Positions 8,974 to 17,887 of a stretch of 64,000 bases of DNA are shown piece by piece. How positions within the stretch are numbered: position 1 is the first letter of the stretch; every line of letters begins with the position of its first letter. Under the pieces are notes generated by a model, which was given only the letters and a program-made list of their open reading frames with translations, was not told the DNA's origin and made no database searches. The position numbers were made by a program, and so were the translations under genes. Location of the stretch: positions 23,107 through 87,106 of the forward strand of contig CALXEQ010000007.1 in assembly GCA_944387375.1 (NCBI GenBank), written 5' to 3'. Origin of the DNA: an uncultured Clostridia bacterium (GTDB taxonomy: Bacteria; Bacillota; Clostridia; TANB77; CAG-465).

Positions 8974-10302
8974 CTAGTCTTTATCACTTTTTCTTTCTCT
9001 AATAATCATATGTATAGGTGTTCCTTTAAATCCAAATTGCTTTCTTAAATGATTTTCAATATATCTTACATATGAAAAATGCATTAATTCTTTAGAATTA
9101 ACAAATATAACAAATGTAGGTGGTCTTGTTGAAACTTGTGTCATGTAATATATCTTTAATCTTCTACCCTTATCTGAAGGAGGCTGAGTTATTGCTATTG
9201 CATCAGATAATACATCATTTAGCATTCCAGTAGAAATTCTTTGACTATTTTGCTTATCTACCTCATTTATTAATTCAAATATTTTATCTACCCTTTGACC
9301 AGTAACAGCAGAAATAAATATTATTGGTGCATAGTCTAAATATGCAAGTTTAGCATAAACTTGTTTTTTATACTTTTGCATAGTATTTGTTTCTTTTTCT
9401 ACTAAATCCCATTTATTTATTACTATTATTACACCTTTTCCTGCTTCATGTGCAATACCTGCAATTTTTTCATCCTGTTCTGTTACACCTTCTGTTGCAT
9501 CAATCATTATTAAGCAAACATTAGCTTTTTCAATAGCACTTTTTGCTTTAAGCACAGAATATTTTTCAAGTTTATCATAAACTTTATTCTTTCTTCTAAT
9601 ACCTGCAGTATCAACAAAAATATATTTTCCAAACTTATTTTCAAAATATGTATCTATTGCATCTCTTGTAGTTCCAGCAATATCTGATACAATTACTCTT
9701 TCTTCTCCAAGTATTTTGTTTATAAGGGAAGATTTTCCAGCATTAGGCTTTCCAATTACTGCAACCCTTATTGTATCTTCATCTTCAATCTCAGTTTCTA
9801 CACTACCAAATTTATTATATATTTCATCTAAAAGTTCACCAATTCCAAGCTTCTTACCAGCAGAAATTGGCATAGGATCTCCAAGCCCTAAGTTATAAAA
9901 CTCATATAACTCATCAGGAGGTGCTCCAACTCTATCACATTTATTACAAACTAAAATAACAGGTTTCTTTGTCTTCCTTAGCATTTGAGCAACTTCCTCA
10001 TCTGACACTGTAACTCCTGTCTTTACATCAGTTATAAATACGATAACATCAGCAATATCCATAGCAAGCTCTGCTTGTCTTCTCATTTGCTTTATTATTA
10101 TATCATCAGATTCTGGTTCAATTCCACCAGTATCAATCACTTGAAATGTTGTTCCACGCCAAGCACAATCTGCATATATTCTATCACGTGTTACTCCTGG
10201 TATATCTTTTACAATTGAAATTTTCTCTCCAGCAAATACATTAAATAAAGTAGATTTTCCAACATTAGGTCTTCCAACAATTGCTACTACTTTTTTTGCC
10301 AT
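8974..10302 (-). CDS. der: Ribosome-assembly GTPase Der (EngA)
   Basis: 442 residues. Der is a double GTPase needed for maturation of the 50S subunit. The first G domain has GRPNVGKST, DTGG and NKCD; the second has GKPNAGKSS, DTAG and NKWD; the C-terminal KH-like domain follows. The start is the ATG at 10300-10302 with AAGGAGG in front; a longer in-frame reading has a hydrophobic extension without a ribosome site and is not believed. Leads der-plsY-ppaC. Confidence 0.97.
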   Translation of the reverse strand: MAKKVVAIVGRPNVGKSTLFNVFAGEKISIVKDIPGVTRDRIYADCAWRGTTFQVIDTGGIEPESDDIIIKQMRRQAELAMDIADVIVFITDVKTGVTVSDEEVAQMLRKTKKPVILVCNKCDRVGAPPDELYEFYNLGLGDPMPISAGKKLGIGELLDEIYNKFGSVETEIEDEDTIRVAVIGKPNAGKSSLINKILGEERVIVSDIAGTTRDAIDTYFENKFGKYIFVDTAGIRRKNKVYDKLEKYSVLKAKSAIEKANVCLIMIDATEGVTEQDEKIAGIAHEAGKGVIIVINKWDLVEKETNTMQKYKKQVYAKLAYLDYAPIIFISAVTGQRVDKIFELINEVDKQNSQRISTGMLNDVLSDAIAITQPPSDKGRRLKIYYMTQVSTRPPTFVIFVNSKELMHFSYVRYIENHLRKQFGFKGTPIHMIIRERKSDKD

Positions 10303-10375
10303 TTTTTTCGCCTCCTTATTAAAAAAATAAATTTTTACATGTAATATTTTAACATTTTTTATGTAAAAAGTCAAA

Positions 10376-10408
10376 AAAATATAAAGAGTAAACATAATTT
10401 ACTCCTTA
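10376..10408 (-). terminator. Terminator of the sortase operon
   Basis: Stem AGGAGTAAA/TTTACTCTT with a T-rich tail on the minus strand, just after the last small gene of the operon. Confidence 0.75.
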
Positions 10409-10417
10409 TATCATTAT

Positions 10418-10624
10418 TTAAATTATTGGATCGTCTGGATCATCTTTTTTTAAGCTATTATTTTCTCTTTTATTTTTTCTACTACTAATAGTATTAGATA
10501 ATACATCTAATACTACTGCAAGTATAATAACTAATGTAGGATAAATAATACTCAAACCATAATATTTACAAATAAATACAAGCACTATAGCAATACATGC
10601 TATTACTAAAACTAAATAATGCAT
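10418..10624 (-). CDS. Small two-helix membrane protein
   Basis: 68 residues: two hydrophobic helices (about 2-19 and 24-43) and a charged tail ending DDPDDP. No family recognised. It starts one base after the stop of the previous gene and is the last gene of the sortase operon, so it may be a partner of the sortase or of the anchored protein, but nothing in the sequence proves that. Confidence 0.65.
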   Translation of the reverse strand: MHYLVLVIACIAIVLVFICKYYGLSIIYPTLVIILAVVLDVLSNTISSRKNKRENNSLKKDDPDDPII

Positions 10625-10625
10625 T

Positions 10626-11162
10626 TTATTTATATATTATATCCTGATCAAAATATTTCTTTATGACTTGAGCAAATTTTTCTTTTTCTATATGTGTAGT
10701 AGCATTACTAGAATAATATTTTTCGGTTCCATCAGCAAGCTCTATTTCAAAACTCCAATCTGCATCTTTTCCACTATCTCTATTTTGAGTATCATAATCT
10801 AAAATACCACTTGCATATATTTCTTCATTATAATCTAGGAATTTATCTTCTCCCCACTTTTTCTCATCGCTATTATTAGGAGTTGAAAAAGTAGCATAAA
10901 CTTCACCTTTATCATTCCTTATCACATAATACACATTATATCCTTCATCAACTTTTTCGCTATAAATTAGCCTTTCAACAGCATTTGAAGAATTTACATG
11001 ATAGCTATCTTCTAAATATCTATAAACTCCCACACCTACACAAATACATACTAAGATAATAAATAAAGCTATAAAATAATAATGCACATTATTTACATTT
11101 ATAAACTTCTTTTCACTATTTTTAAATTTTAGTTCTTTTTCTTTCTTTATTTTTTTTGGCAT
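10626..11162 (-). CDS. Anchored extracellular protein next to sortase
   Basis: 178 residues. Lysine-rich cytoplasmic start (PKKIKKEKELKFK), one hydrophobic helix at about 28-47, then a polar outer domain with many Asp and Tyr. No LPxTG-like sorting signal is present, so it is not an obvious sortase substrate. Its ATG overlaps the sortase stop by one base (TAATG), indicating translational coupling. Function unknown. Confidence 0.7.
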   Translation of the reverse strand: MPKKIKKEKELKFKNSEKKFINVNNVHYYFIALFIILVCICVGVGVYRYLEDSYHVNSSNAVERLIYSEKVDEGYNVYYVIRNDKGEVYATFSTPNNSDEKKWGEDKFLDYNEEIYASGILDYDTQNRDSGKDADWSFEIELADGTEKYYSSNATTHIEKEKFAQVIKKYFDQDIIYK

Positions 11163-11812
11163 TATTTTACACCTTCTTCTTGCTCCTTAGCGTCAAGCTC
11201 TCTTTCTGAAGTTAATTCACCTTTTACAACTATTCTTTTAGTTGCAGCTTGTGTACAAGTAATAAGAGTTATTTCTCTTTTAGTTCCTCCATTTAGCACG
11301 TCAGTTCTAGAAGGATCAACTACTTCTGTTGAAGTTACAGTATATACATATTCATGTGTTTTTGTTACAATTCTTACTTTATCTCCAACTTGTACTTTAT
11401 GTAAATCTCTAAAAAGCTCAGTATATATATTATTATGTGCAGCTAAACAATAATTACCAATCTGTCCTGCTTCAGCACAACCTTCAAATTTTCCTATGTA
11501 ATTTTTTAAAGTTTCATCATCTGTTCCCTCTGCTATTTGGCCCCTTATAGAATAAGCTGGAATATCTAAAACTGCTATTGCATTTCCAGTAACTCTTAAT
11601 GGAGTATCTTCTGCAAGAGATGCTAAAATACCACCGTTATTTTCTTGTGTTCCCCCAGAAATACTTATTTGTTCTGTTAAATTTTTTATTTTTTCCTGAT
11701 TTAATAAATTCTTTATCTCAATTATAGCAAAAGATGTAACTGCTATAAAAATTATTAATATTAACACTTCCTTAGCTCTAGCTTTAAATTTTAATCTTCC
11801 TATTTTTTTCAT
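11162..11812 (-). CDS. Sortase
   Basis: 216 residues. Basic N-terminus and one hydrophobic helix at about 16-36, then the sortase barrel. The catalytic His is in LAAHNNI, the Cys in TLITCTQAA and the Arg in TKRIVVKG, in the order of a transpeptidase that links LPxTG-type proteins to the cell wall. The pattern is closest to class C/D enzymes, but the class is not certain. The second ATG (11812) is chosen since AGGAGG directly abuts the first. First gene of a three-gene operon; no clear sorting-signal substrate is in the window. Confidence 0.88.
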   Translation of the reverse strand: MKKIGRLKFKARAKEVLILIIFIAVTSFAIIEIKNLLNQEKIKNLTEQISISGGTQENNGGILASLAEDTPLRVTGNAIAVLDIPAYSIRGQIAEGTDDETLKNYIGKFEGCAEAGQIGNYCLAAHNNIYTELFRDLHKVQVGDKVRIVTKTHEYVYTVTSTEVVDPSRTDVLNGGTKREITLITCTQAATKRIVVKGELTSERELDAKEQEEGVK

Positions 11813-11969
11813 TAGTACCATCCTCCTACATTAAGTAATATCCATAATTACTTAGATAATTAAATTATAACACATTTATTTAATTTTAGTCAATTATTTT
11901 GTTATTATATCTTATGTAATCCCATATATTTATACTACAGTATTATTTTACCAAAAAAATCTCTCAATA

Positions 11970-11998
11970 TTGACTTTTTTTATTAATTAATATATAAT
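11970..11998 (+). promoter_or_regulatory. Sigma-A promoter of the glycosyltransferase operon
   Basis: TTGACT (11970-11975), 17-bp spacer, TATAAT (11993-11998), 65 bp before the ATG of the GT4 gene. Confidence 0.85.
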
Positions 11999-12063
11999 AT
12001 TTGTGTTATTTTAGCTAAAAATGTATTATTTTTTACATACATTTTTTAAGGAGTTGTAATATT

Positions 12064-13344
12064 ATGAAAATTGGTATTTTTACCGACACATATAATCCTG
12101 TTACATCAGGTGTTGTAACTTCGATTAATATGATAGAACAAGAAATGAAAAAGAGAGGACATCAAGTATACGTCTTTACAACATCAAAATCTATACAACC
12201 AAATGAAAATCAAACATTATATATGTTAAATAGCATTCCTCTACTTATTGCTAAACAATATAAAAACAGAGTAGCAACCTTTTACTCTAGAGAAATAGCT
12301 AAACAAATAAAAGAATTAAATTTAGATATTGTGCATACACAATCTGAATTTTCACTTGGTGCATTTGGAAAAATAATCTCAAGAAAATATGACATTCCTT
12401 TTATCCACACTTATCATACAATGTGGGAAGATTATGTACATTATATAACTCCAATAAAAGGAAGAAATATTTATTTAAAAAGATTAGTCAGAAAATTTTC
12501 TAGAAGATTTTTAAGAAAAGCAGAATGTGTCATTACTCCTTCAAATAAAACTGCTAAATACTTAAAATATAAATGTAATGTAAAAAATAAACCTATATAT
12601 GTTATTCCTACTGGTATCGATATAAAACCTTTTTCAAAATCTAATTTTACATTAGAAGAGAAAAACAAACTAAAAGAATCTTTAGGAATAAAACCTGAAG
12701 AAAAAGTAATACTTTTTCTTGGTAGAGTTGCAACAGAAAAAAGTATAGATGTTATTATGAATGTAATGCCCTCTATATTTAATGAATATCCTAATTGTAA
12801 ATTTTTAATTGTAGGGGATGGTCCTTCAAAAAAAGATTTACAAGAACAAGCTAAAGAATTAAACATTCAAGATAAAGTTATCTTTACTGGTAAAATACCA
12901 TATAATGATGTTCCTAAATATTATAATTTAGGTGATGTATTTGTAAATGCATCTCTTACAGAAACACAAGGATTAACATTTATCGAAGCAATGGCAGCAG
13001 GTATTCCAGTTGTTGCAAAATATGCTCCAAACTTATCTGAATATATTAAAAATGGTAAAAATGGTATTCTTGTAAAGAAAAATGCCGAGTTTAAAAATTA
13101 TATTCTAAAATTATTTAATGATGAAAAAATGGCAAATTCTTTGGTTAGCAATGGATATCAAACAGCAAAAGAATATTCAATAGAACAATTTGGAGATAAA
13201 TTAGAAATGCTTTACACTGAGATTATAAAGCTACACAATCTAAAAAAAGAAGCACAAACAAAAGAAGAAAAAAACAAACAAAAGAAAACTATATACAAAC
13301 GTATCGGAGAAAAACTATTATATATAACAAGAATCAAAAAATAG
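12064..13344 (+). CDS. GT4 glycosyltransferase, likely diacylglycerol glucosyltransferase type
   Basis: 426 residues. GT-B fold: N-terminal acceptor domain starting MKIGIFTDTYNPVTSGV, and a nucleotide-sugar domain with GRVATEKSID and the EX7E motif (ETQGLTFIEA, about 300). The sequence resembles the Firmicute glucosyltransferases that make glucosyl-diacylglycerol, the anchor of lipoteichoic acid, but sugar and acceptor cannot be proved here. The C-terminus is highly basic, as in membrane-associated lipid glycosyltransferases. AAGGAGTTGTAATATT precedes the ATG. The next gene, a membrane protein, follows after 12 bp. Confidence 0.85.
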   Translation: MKIGIFTDTYNPVTSGVVTSINMIEQEMKKRGHQVYVFTTSKSIQPNENQTLYMLNSIPLLIAKQYKNRVATFYSREIAKQIKELNLDIVHTQSEFSLGAFGKIISRKYDIPFIHTYHTMWEDYVHYITPIKGRNIYLKRLVRKFSRRFLRKAECVITPSNKTAKYLKYKCNVKNKPIYVIPTGIDIKPFSKSNFTLEEKNKLKESLGIKPEEKVILFLGRVATEKSIDVIMNVMPSIFNEYPNCKFLIVGDGPSKKDLQEQAKELNIQDKVIFTGKIPYNDVPKYYNLGDVFVNASLTETQGLTFIEAMAAGIPVVAKYAPNLSEYIKNGKNGILVKKNAEFKNYILKLFNDEKMANSLVSNGYQTAKEYSIEQFGDKLEMLYTEIIKLHNLKKEAQTKEEKNKQKKTIYKRIGEKLLYITRIKK

Positions 13345-13356
13345 GATGTGATATTT

Positions 13357-13965
13357 ATGTGGCTTATTACCGTTTTATTAGTTATACTTATTACGTTAGT
13401 ATTAATTGTAATTATGGACACAGCAATGAAACTAGCATTAATGATTACTACACTTTATAACTATGAAACAAAAAAATTATTTATACCAGCTACTCTTACA
13501 GTATTTCTTTGGGCTATATTACTTGTAGGATGCTTTAATTCTATAAATACTTCTTTGGGAGGAAATGCTATTGACATTATCTTTTCAATGATATTTGATA
13601 ATACATTAGTATCCGAATATAGTACTGTACTTATTAGAACATTACTTTCAACATTTTTAATTGGTACACTACTTCAATCATTTACATATTATACAGTTAA
13701 TATAAATTATCAAAAAGTCACTGGTACTGTAAGATTTTCATTTAAAAAATTAATAAGAAATTTATGTAAAAAAATATTTAAAAAAGATATTTTCAAAAAA
13801 GAAAATAATTCCTCTTTATCTGAAATACAAAGAGGTCCTAAAAAACTTACTTTTGGTAGAGCTATAATGACTAGTATAATTTCTGTTATAATAACAGTAA
13901 TTGTATGTGTTGTACTATTTTTAATTGGAAATGCATTAAGCTCAAAAGTTATAACAATGTTTTAA
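13357..13965 (+). CDS. Integral membrane protein, unknown
   Basis: 202 residues with about four hydrophobic helices (near the N-terminus, about 43-63, 85-110 and 170-195) and a basic loop of about 40 residues before the last one. No family recognised. A GTG at 13348 extends the frame by three codons, but AGGATG serves the ATG at 13357 better. Cotranscribed with the GT4 glycosyltransferase, so a role in membrane glycolipid or envelope metabolism is a fair guess only. Confidence 0.7.
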   Translation: MWLITVLLVILITLVLIVIMDTAMKLALMITTLYNYETKKLFIPATLTVFLWAILLVGCFNSINTSLGGNAIDIIFSMIFDNTLVSEYSTVLIRTLLSTFLIGTLLQSFTYYTVNINYQKVTGTVRFSFKKLIRNLCKKIFKKDIFKKENNSSLSEIQRGPKKLTFGRAIMTSIISVIITVIVCVVLFLIGNALSSKVITMF

Positions 13966-13996
13966 AAAGCATGTGAATCACATGCTTTTTATTTTT
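13963..13996. terminator. Bidirectional terminator
   Basis: Stem AAAGCATGTGA/TCACATGCTTT between convergent genes, A-run on one side and T-run on the other. Confidence 0.9.
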
Positions 13997-14760
13997 TTAT
14001 CAATATAATTATTACAAATGCATAATAACTTTTCCACTTTTATATTTATATTCCTACTTTTAAAAGTTTCTTTAACTCTTTGATAAAATCTTTCTAGAAA
14101 TTTATTATCTTTTATATTTTTTAAACAATAATTAAAGTTAAAATCAAAAACATAGCCATAAAAAGCTAAAATTAAATCTGCATTATTTTTTATATCTTTA
14201 TAATTTATAAAATGTGTATTTTCAAATTCATTCATTAATTTTTCAGAAATATCTAAATTTTCAAAATTGTCATACCAAAAAATATCCTTCATATCATCTT
14301 CATTTATTACTCGATAAATGTCTATTTTATCTGCATCTCTTATAATTTCTGAAAATATTAAAGCATCTCCCTTTACATCATCCGCAATTTTTGCTTTATT
14401 ATGATAAAATACAGCTTTTTTTATAATATCATCGTATTTATGAGTATCAATAAATTTTTCAATTAATTTATCATCATATAGTACTTTTAAACTATATTCT
14501 CCATGATCAAGGCCTGTATCTTTATCACTAAAAGTATTATAAATTCTAACCTGCTCAAATCTACCTATATCATGAAATAATCCTATAAGATATGCAAGTT
14601 TAATCTGTTCATCATCTAATTTTAAACTCTCAGCTATTTCTTTGCAATTTTTAGCAACATTTAATATATGAATCATTTTCAATTTTATTTTTCCATTGTT
14701 TATATCATAATTTTTAACATAATCTAAAAATGTATCTTTCGCATTTTGTATATTTATCAT
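13978..14760 (-). CDS. HD-domain phosphohydrolase
   Basis: 260 residues. The HD metal site is visible as HILNVAKN, LIGLFHDIGRFE (HD pair at about 68-69), a YHNK histidine and RDADKIDIYR (distal Asp). HD proteins of this kind are metal-dependent nucleotidases or phosphatases; the substrate is unknown. The second half (about 150-260) has no recognised domain. AGGAGAAGAA precedes the ATG, and 8 bp separate it from the recG stop, so it is coexpressed with recG. Confidence 0.82.
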   Translation of the reverse strand: MINIQNAKDTFLDYVKNYDINNGKIKLKMIHILNVAKNCKEIAESLKLDDEQIKLAYLIGLFHDIGRFEQVRIYNTFSDKDTGLDHGEYSLKVLYDDKLIEKFIDTHKYDDIIKKAVFYHNKAKIADDVKGDALIFSEIIRDADKIDIYRVINEDDMKDIFWYDNFENLDISEKLMNEFENTHFINYKDIKNNADLILAFYGYVFDFNFNYCLKNIKDNKFLERFYQRVKETFKSRNINIKVEKLLCICNNYIDKKIKSM

Positions 14761-14768
14761 TTCTTCTC

Positions 14769-16829
14769 CTATCCAACTATATTATTTAATTGATCTCCAT
14801 ATTTAAATAATAGCTCCTTTTTTATCATTTGATTTTGTGGCAAAATTAATTTTTTGTCTTCTGATACTACTTCTTTTACAGCAAGTTGAGTCTTCTCTAA
14901 TATCTTAGTATCTGTAAGTAAATTTGCAAGTTTAAATTCTGGCATTCCAGATTGTCTTATTCCAAAAAAGTCTCCTGGTCCTCTTAATTCTAAATCTTTT
15001 TTTGCTATTAAAAATCCGTCATTACTTTTTCTCATAATATCAAGCCTTTGCCTAGAAATCGCAGATTTATTGTTACTTTTTAAAATACAATAAGATGCTT
15101 CACTTCCTCTTCCTACTCTTCCTCTTAACTGATGCAAAGCTGCAAGGCCAAATCTATCTGCATTTTCAATAACCATAACTGTAGCATTTGAGACACTTAT
15201 TCCTACCTCAATTACAGTAGTAGATATTAACATATTTATTTTATTTTCTTTAAATTCATTCATAATCTCATCTTTTTGCTTATTCTTCATTTTACCATGA
15301 AGTATTCCAACAGAATAATCTGAAAATTCTTTTTTATATTCTTCATATAATTTTTCTACAGAGTTTAAATCTAAATCTTCATTTTCTTCTACTAAAGGGC
15401 ATACAATATATACTTGTCTTCCCTCATTCATTTGCTTTTTTAAGAAATTATTCACACGCATATTATAATTGTCATTTACAACATAAGTTTCAACTGGTTT
15501 TCTTCCAGGTGGTAACTCATCTATAATAGAAATATCTAAATCTCCATATAAAACTATAGCAAGAGATCTAGGAATAGGAGTTGCTGTCATAACTAAAGTA
15601 TCTACTACATTCCCTTTACTAGACAATTTCATTCTCTGTTTTACACCAAATCTATGTTGCTCATCTGTTACAACAAGACCTAAGTTGTTAAATTCAACAT
15701 TATCTTCTATTATAGAATGTGTTCCTATTAAAATATCTATTTCATTGTTTTTAAGTCTTTCAATTATTTTTTCCTTTTGTCTTTTAGTATTAGTAGATGT
15801 TATAATCTCTACATTTATATTTAGTTTTTTAAAATAATTACTAAGTTCTAAATAATGCTGATTTGCAAGAATTGTAGTAGGTGCCATAAGAGCTGCTTGA
15901 TATCCATTTTTTACTGCCAAATACATAGTAATTGCAGCAACCATTGTCTTTCCTGATCCAACATCTCCTTGAACTAGTCTATTCATAACAATATTTGAAG
16001 ATAAATCATTTTTTATCTGTGCTACTACCTTTTTTTGAGCATTAGTAAGCTCAAAAGGTATTATTTTTAAAAATTCGCTATCATCTAAATTACTATACTC
16101 ATTAGTTTTTTGTGTCACTAAATTATGATCTTTCATATTTAATAAAGCAAGTTGAAATAAAAATAATTCTTGAAATATTATTCTATCTCTTGAGAGTTTT
16201 ACCATATCATAATTTTTAGGAAAATGTATATTTCTTACAGCATAATTTATCTCTGCAAGTTCATATTTCTTTCTAAATTCAGTAGAAAAAATCTCATTTA
16301 GCATTATATTTTTATCTATTAAGCCACTTATTAATTTAAACAAATAATTTTGAGTAATTCCGGCAGTTAGACTATAAATTGGATATAAGCCTTGAATTTT
16401 ATCTACATCTGATACATTATATATATTACATGATTCAACGCATGCTCGAGTACTACTTGTAGCAGTTACTTTTCCATAAAAAAGATACACTTCTCCTTCT
16501 TTTAATTTATCTTTTATATATACTTGATTATACCATTTTAGTAATGCCATATCTCCATTTTCATCTATAACGACAGTAGATAATATTTTTTTTCTATTTA
16601 CATAAACAACACTTACTGGTTTTATTAATCTACCTATAAATAAAGCATTTTGATCTTTTATAAATTCTTTAATATTTAAAATTTTAGTTCTATCATCATA
16701 TGTTCTTGGATAATATTCTATTAAATCTCTTACTGTATAAATTCCAAGTTTATTTAAAAGCTCAAACATTTTAGGTCCAACACCTTTTAAATATTGTACA
16801 CTTGTATCTAGCTTAATATTTTCCATCAT
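14769..16829 (-). CDS. recG: ATP-dependent DNA helicase RecG
   Basis: 686 residues, normal length. RecG remodels stalled forks and recombination junctions. The N-terminal wedge/OB region includes LKGVGPKMFELL and DRTKILNI; the helicase core has Walker A (GDVGSGKT), DEQH, ATPIPRS and the motif VI region LRGRVGRG. The frame can be extended to a TTG at 16853, but the ATG pair at 16826-16829 fits the N-terminus of the family; either ATG is possible. Operon with the HD gene downstream. Confidence 0.95.
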   Translation of the reverse strand: MMENIKLDTSVQYLKGVGPKMFELLNKLGIYTVRDLIEYYPRTYDDRTKILNIKEFIKDQNALFIGRLIKPVSVVYVNRKKILSTVVIDENGDMALLKWYNQVYIKDKLKEGEVYLFYGKVTATSSTRACVESCNIYNVSDVDKIQGLYPIYSLTAGITQNYLFKLISGLIDKNIMLNEIFSTEFRKKYELAEINYAVRNIHFPKNYDMVKLSRDRIIFQELFLFQLALLNMKDHNLVTQKTNEYSNLDDSEFLKIIPFELTNAQKKVVAQIKNDLSSNIVMNRLVQGDVGSGKTMVAAITMYLAVKNGYQAALMAPTTILANQHYLELSNYFKKLNINVEIITSTNTKRQKEKIIERLKNNEIDILIGTHSIIEDNVEFNNLGLVVTDEQHRFGVKQRMKLSSKGNVVDTLVMTATPIPRSLAIVLYGDLDISIIDELPPGRKPVETYVVNDNYNMRVNNFLKKQMNEGRQVYIVCPLVEENEDLDLNSVEKLYEEYKKEFSDYSVGILHGKMKNKQKDEIMNEFKENKINMLISTTVIEVGISVSNATVMVIENADRFGLAALHQLRGRVGRGSEASYCILKSNNKSAISRQRLDIMRKSNDGFLIAKKDLELRGPGDFFGIRQSGMPEFKLANLLTDTKILEKTQLAVKEVVSEDKKLILPQNQMIKKELLFKYGDQLNNIVG

Positions 16830-16875
16830 ATCACCAGTTAAATTATACCTCAAAACATACGTTTATTCAAGTGAA

Positions 16876-16906
16876 CAAAAAATAAAGTAGCAAAAAATGC
16901 TACTCT
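16876..16906 (-). terminator. Terminator of the desulfoferrodoxin gene
   Basis: AGTAGCA/TGCTACT stem followed by a T-run on the minus strand; the stem overlaps the stop codon. Confidence 0.8.
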
Positions 16907-17271
16907 ACCTCTGTTTTCCATAACCCATGTTTATTACAATATGAATATAGTGTTGCACCTTTAATATATGGAAATCTAGCTTGTGCCTCTTGTTCAGGAT
17001 ATAGTGTTATCATTATTTTTTTGTTTTCATACACCATACAAATCCATTCTATATAATGTTCTTTTTCCATAACATGATTAACTTTTACAAGTATTTCATC
17101 TTCTACCTTTTCATATGTAGGAATATGTTTTTCTATAGCACATTCTTCTGTATTTGATTTTACCTCAAGCATTGGTACACCACAACAGCTAATTCCATCA
17201 CATTTATTATTTAGTACTTCTATTACATTCCCACATTTTGTACATCTTTTTAAAATCAATTCATTCTTCAT
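16900..17271 (-). CDS. Desulfoferrodoxin (2Fe superoxide reductase)
   Basis: 123 residues. Reduces superoxide to peroxide without making oxygen, a normal defence in anaerobes. The N-terminal desulforedoxin-like iron site has all four cysteines (RCTKCGN and ISCCGVPM). The catalytic domain has the His ligands in EKHIPTYE and NHVMEKEHYIEW and the Cys-His pair in YCNKHGLW. With both sites intact it is the class I form. GAGGGATAGTAAG precedes the ATG. It is a single-gene unit with its own terminator. Confidence 0.94.
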   Translation of the reverse strand: MKNELILKRCTKCGNVIEVLNNKCDGISCCGVPMLEVKSNTEECAIEKHIPTYEKVEDEILVKVNHVMEKEHYIEWICMVYENKKIMITLYPEQEAQARFPYIKGATLYSYCNKHGLWKTEVE

Positions 17272-17324
17272 CTTACTATCCCTCCATCGCTATTATACTA
17301 TTTATATTAATTTTTGTCAAAAGA

Positions 17325-17356
17325 AATACACCTAAAATTTATTAGGTGTATCATTT
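17325..17356 (-). terminator. Terminator after the gatCAB operon
   Basis: Stem ACACCTAATAA/TTTAGGTGT with a modest T-rich tail on the minus strand. Confidence 0.65.
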
Positions 17357-17848
17357 TTATTTTATTAAATCTACTATATCGCTAGCATAATCACTAACAA
17401 TAAAATATACATAGTTTCCTTTTGCTCCAATTTTTCTATTTTTAACAAGTTCATACTCTTCTGTTAAATAATCCTTCCACATTTCATCATAACTTTCTCC
17501 GTATTTTTCAAAAGCAGAAACTACGTTATCTACATTTCCCTCTGTTACTTCAACTATAACATACATACTTGATGTAACATTTACATATGGTCTTTGACCT
17601 ATTACTTGTTTTACCCATTCACTATTTATCGAAAAATCATTTTGTAAATCTTCTATTGTTATTTGCTTCATTTTTGAACTATCAAAATTAGTAGATTCCT
17701 CTATTTCTGATGAAAGTGCTGCAAAATCAACATTTACTGGAACAGTATCATCAGGCTTATTACTTATAACTGCATTAACCAGTATAAAAACAGCACATAT
17801 AACAAATATAGCTATTACTATTCCAAGTATAATATTTGTCTTTTTCAT
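17357..17848 (-). CDS. DUF4358-like anchored protein
   Basis: 163 residues: N-terminal hydrophobic helix at about 5-27 and an outer domain whose pattern (TVEDLQ-like segment, repeated VxVxE strands, GNYVYFIVSDY end) matches the clostridial DUF4358 family of exported proteins. Function unknown. The start is the ATG at 17846-17848 with AGGAGTGATAGTG in front. It lies 40 bp after gatB and ends the gatCAB transcript; functional connection to the amidotransferase is unlikely. Confidence 0.7.
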   Translation of the reverse strand: MKKTNIILGIVIAIFVICAVFILVNAVISNKPDDTVPVNVDFAALSSEIEESTNFDSSKMKQITIEDLQNDFSINSEWVKQVIGQRPYVNVTSSMYVIVEVTEGNVDNVVSAFEKYGESYDEMWKDYLTEEYELVKNRKIGAKGNYVYFIVSDYASDIVDLIK

Positions 17849-17887
17849 CACTATCACTCCTCTATACATATATATTAATATTATACA

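Noticed and set aside
12471..12866. Long antisense open frame inside the glycosyltransferase gene
   Set aside because: It overlaps a well-supported gene on the other strand, has no ribosome site and its codon pattern reflects the opposite strand.
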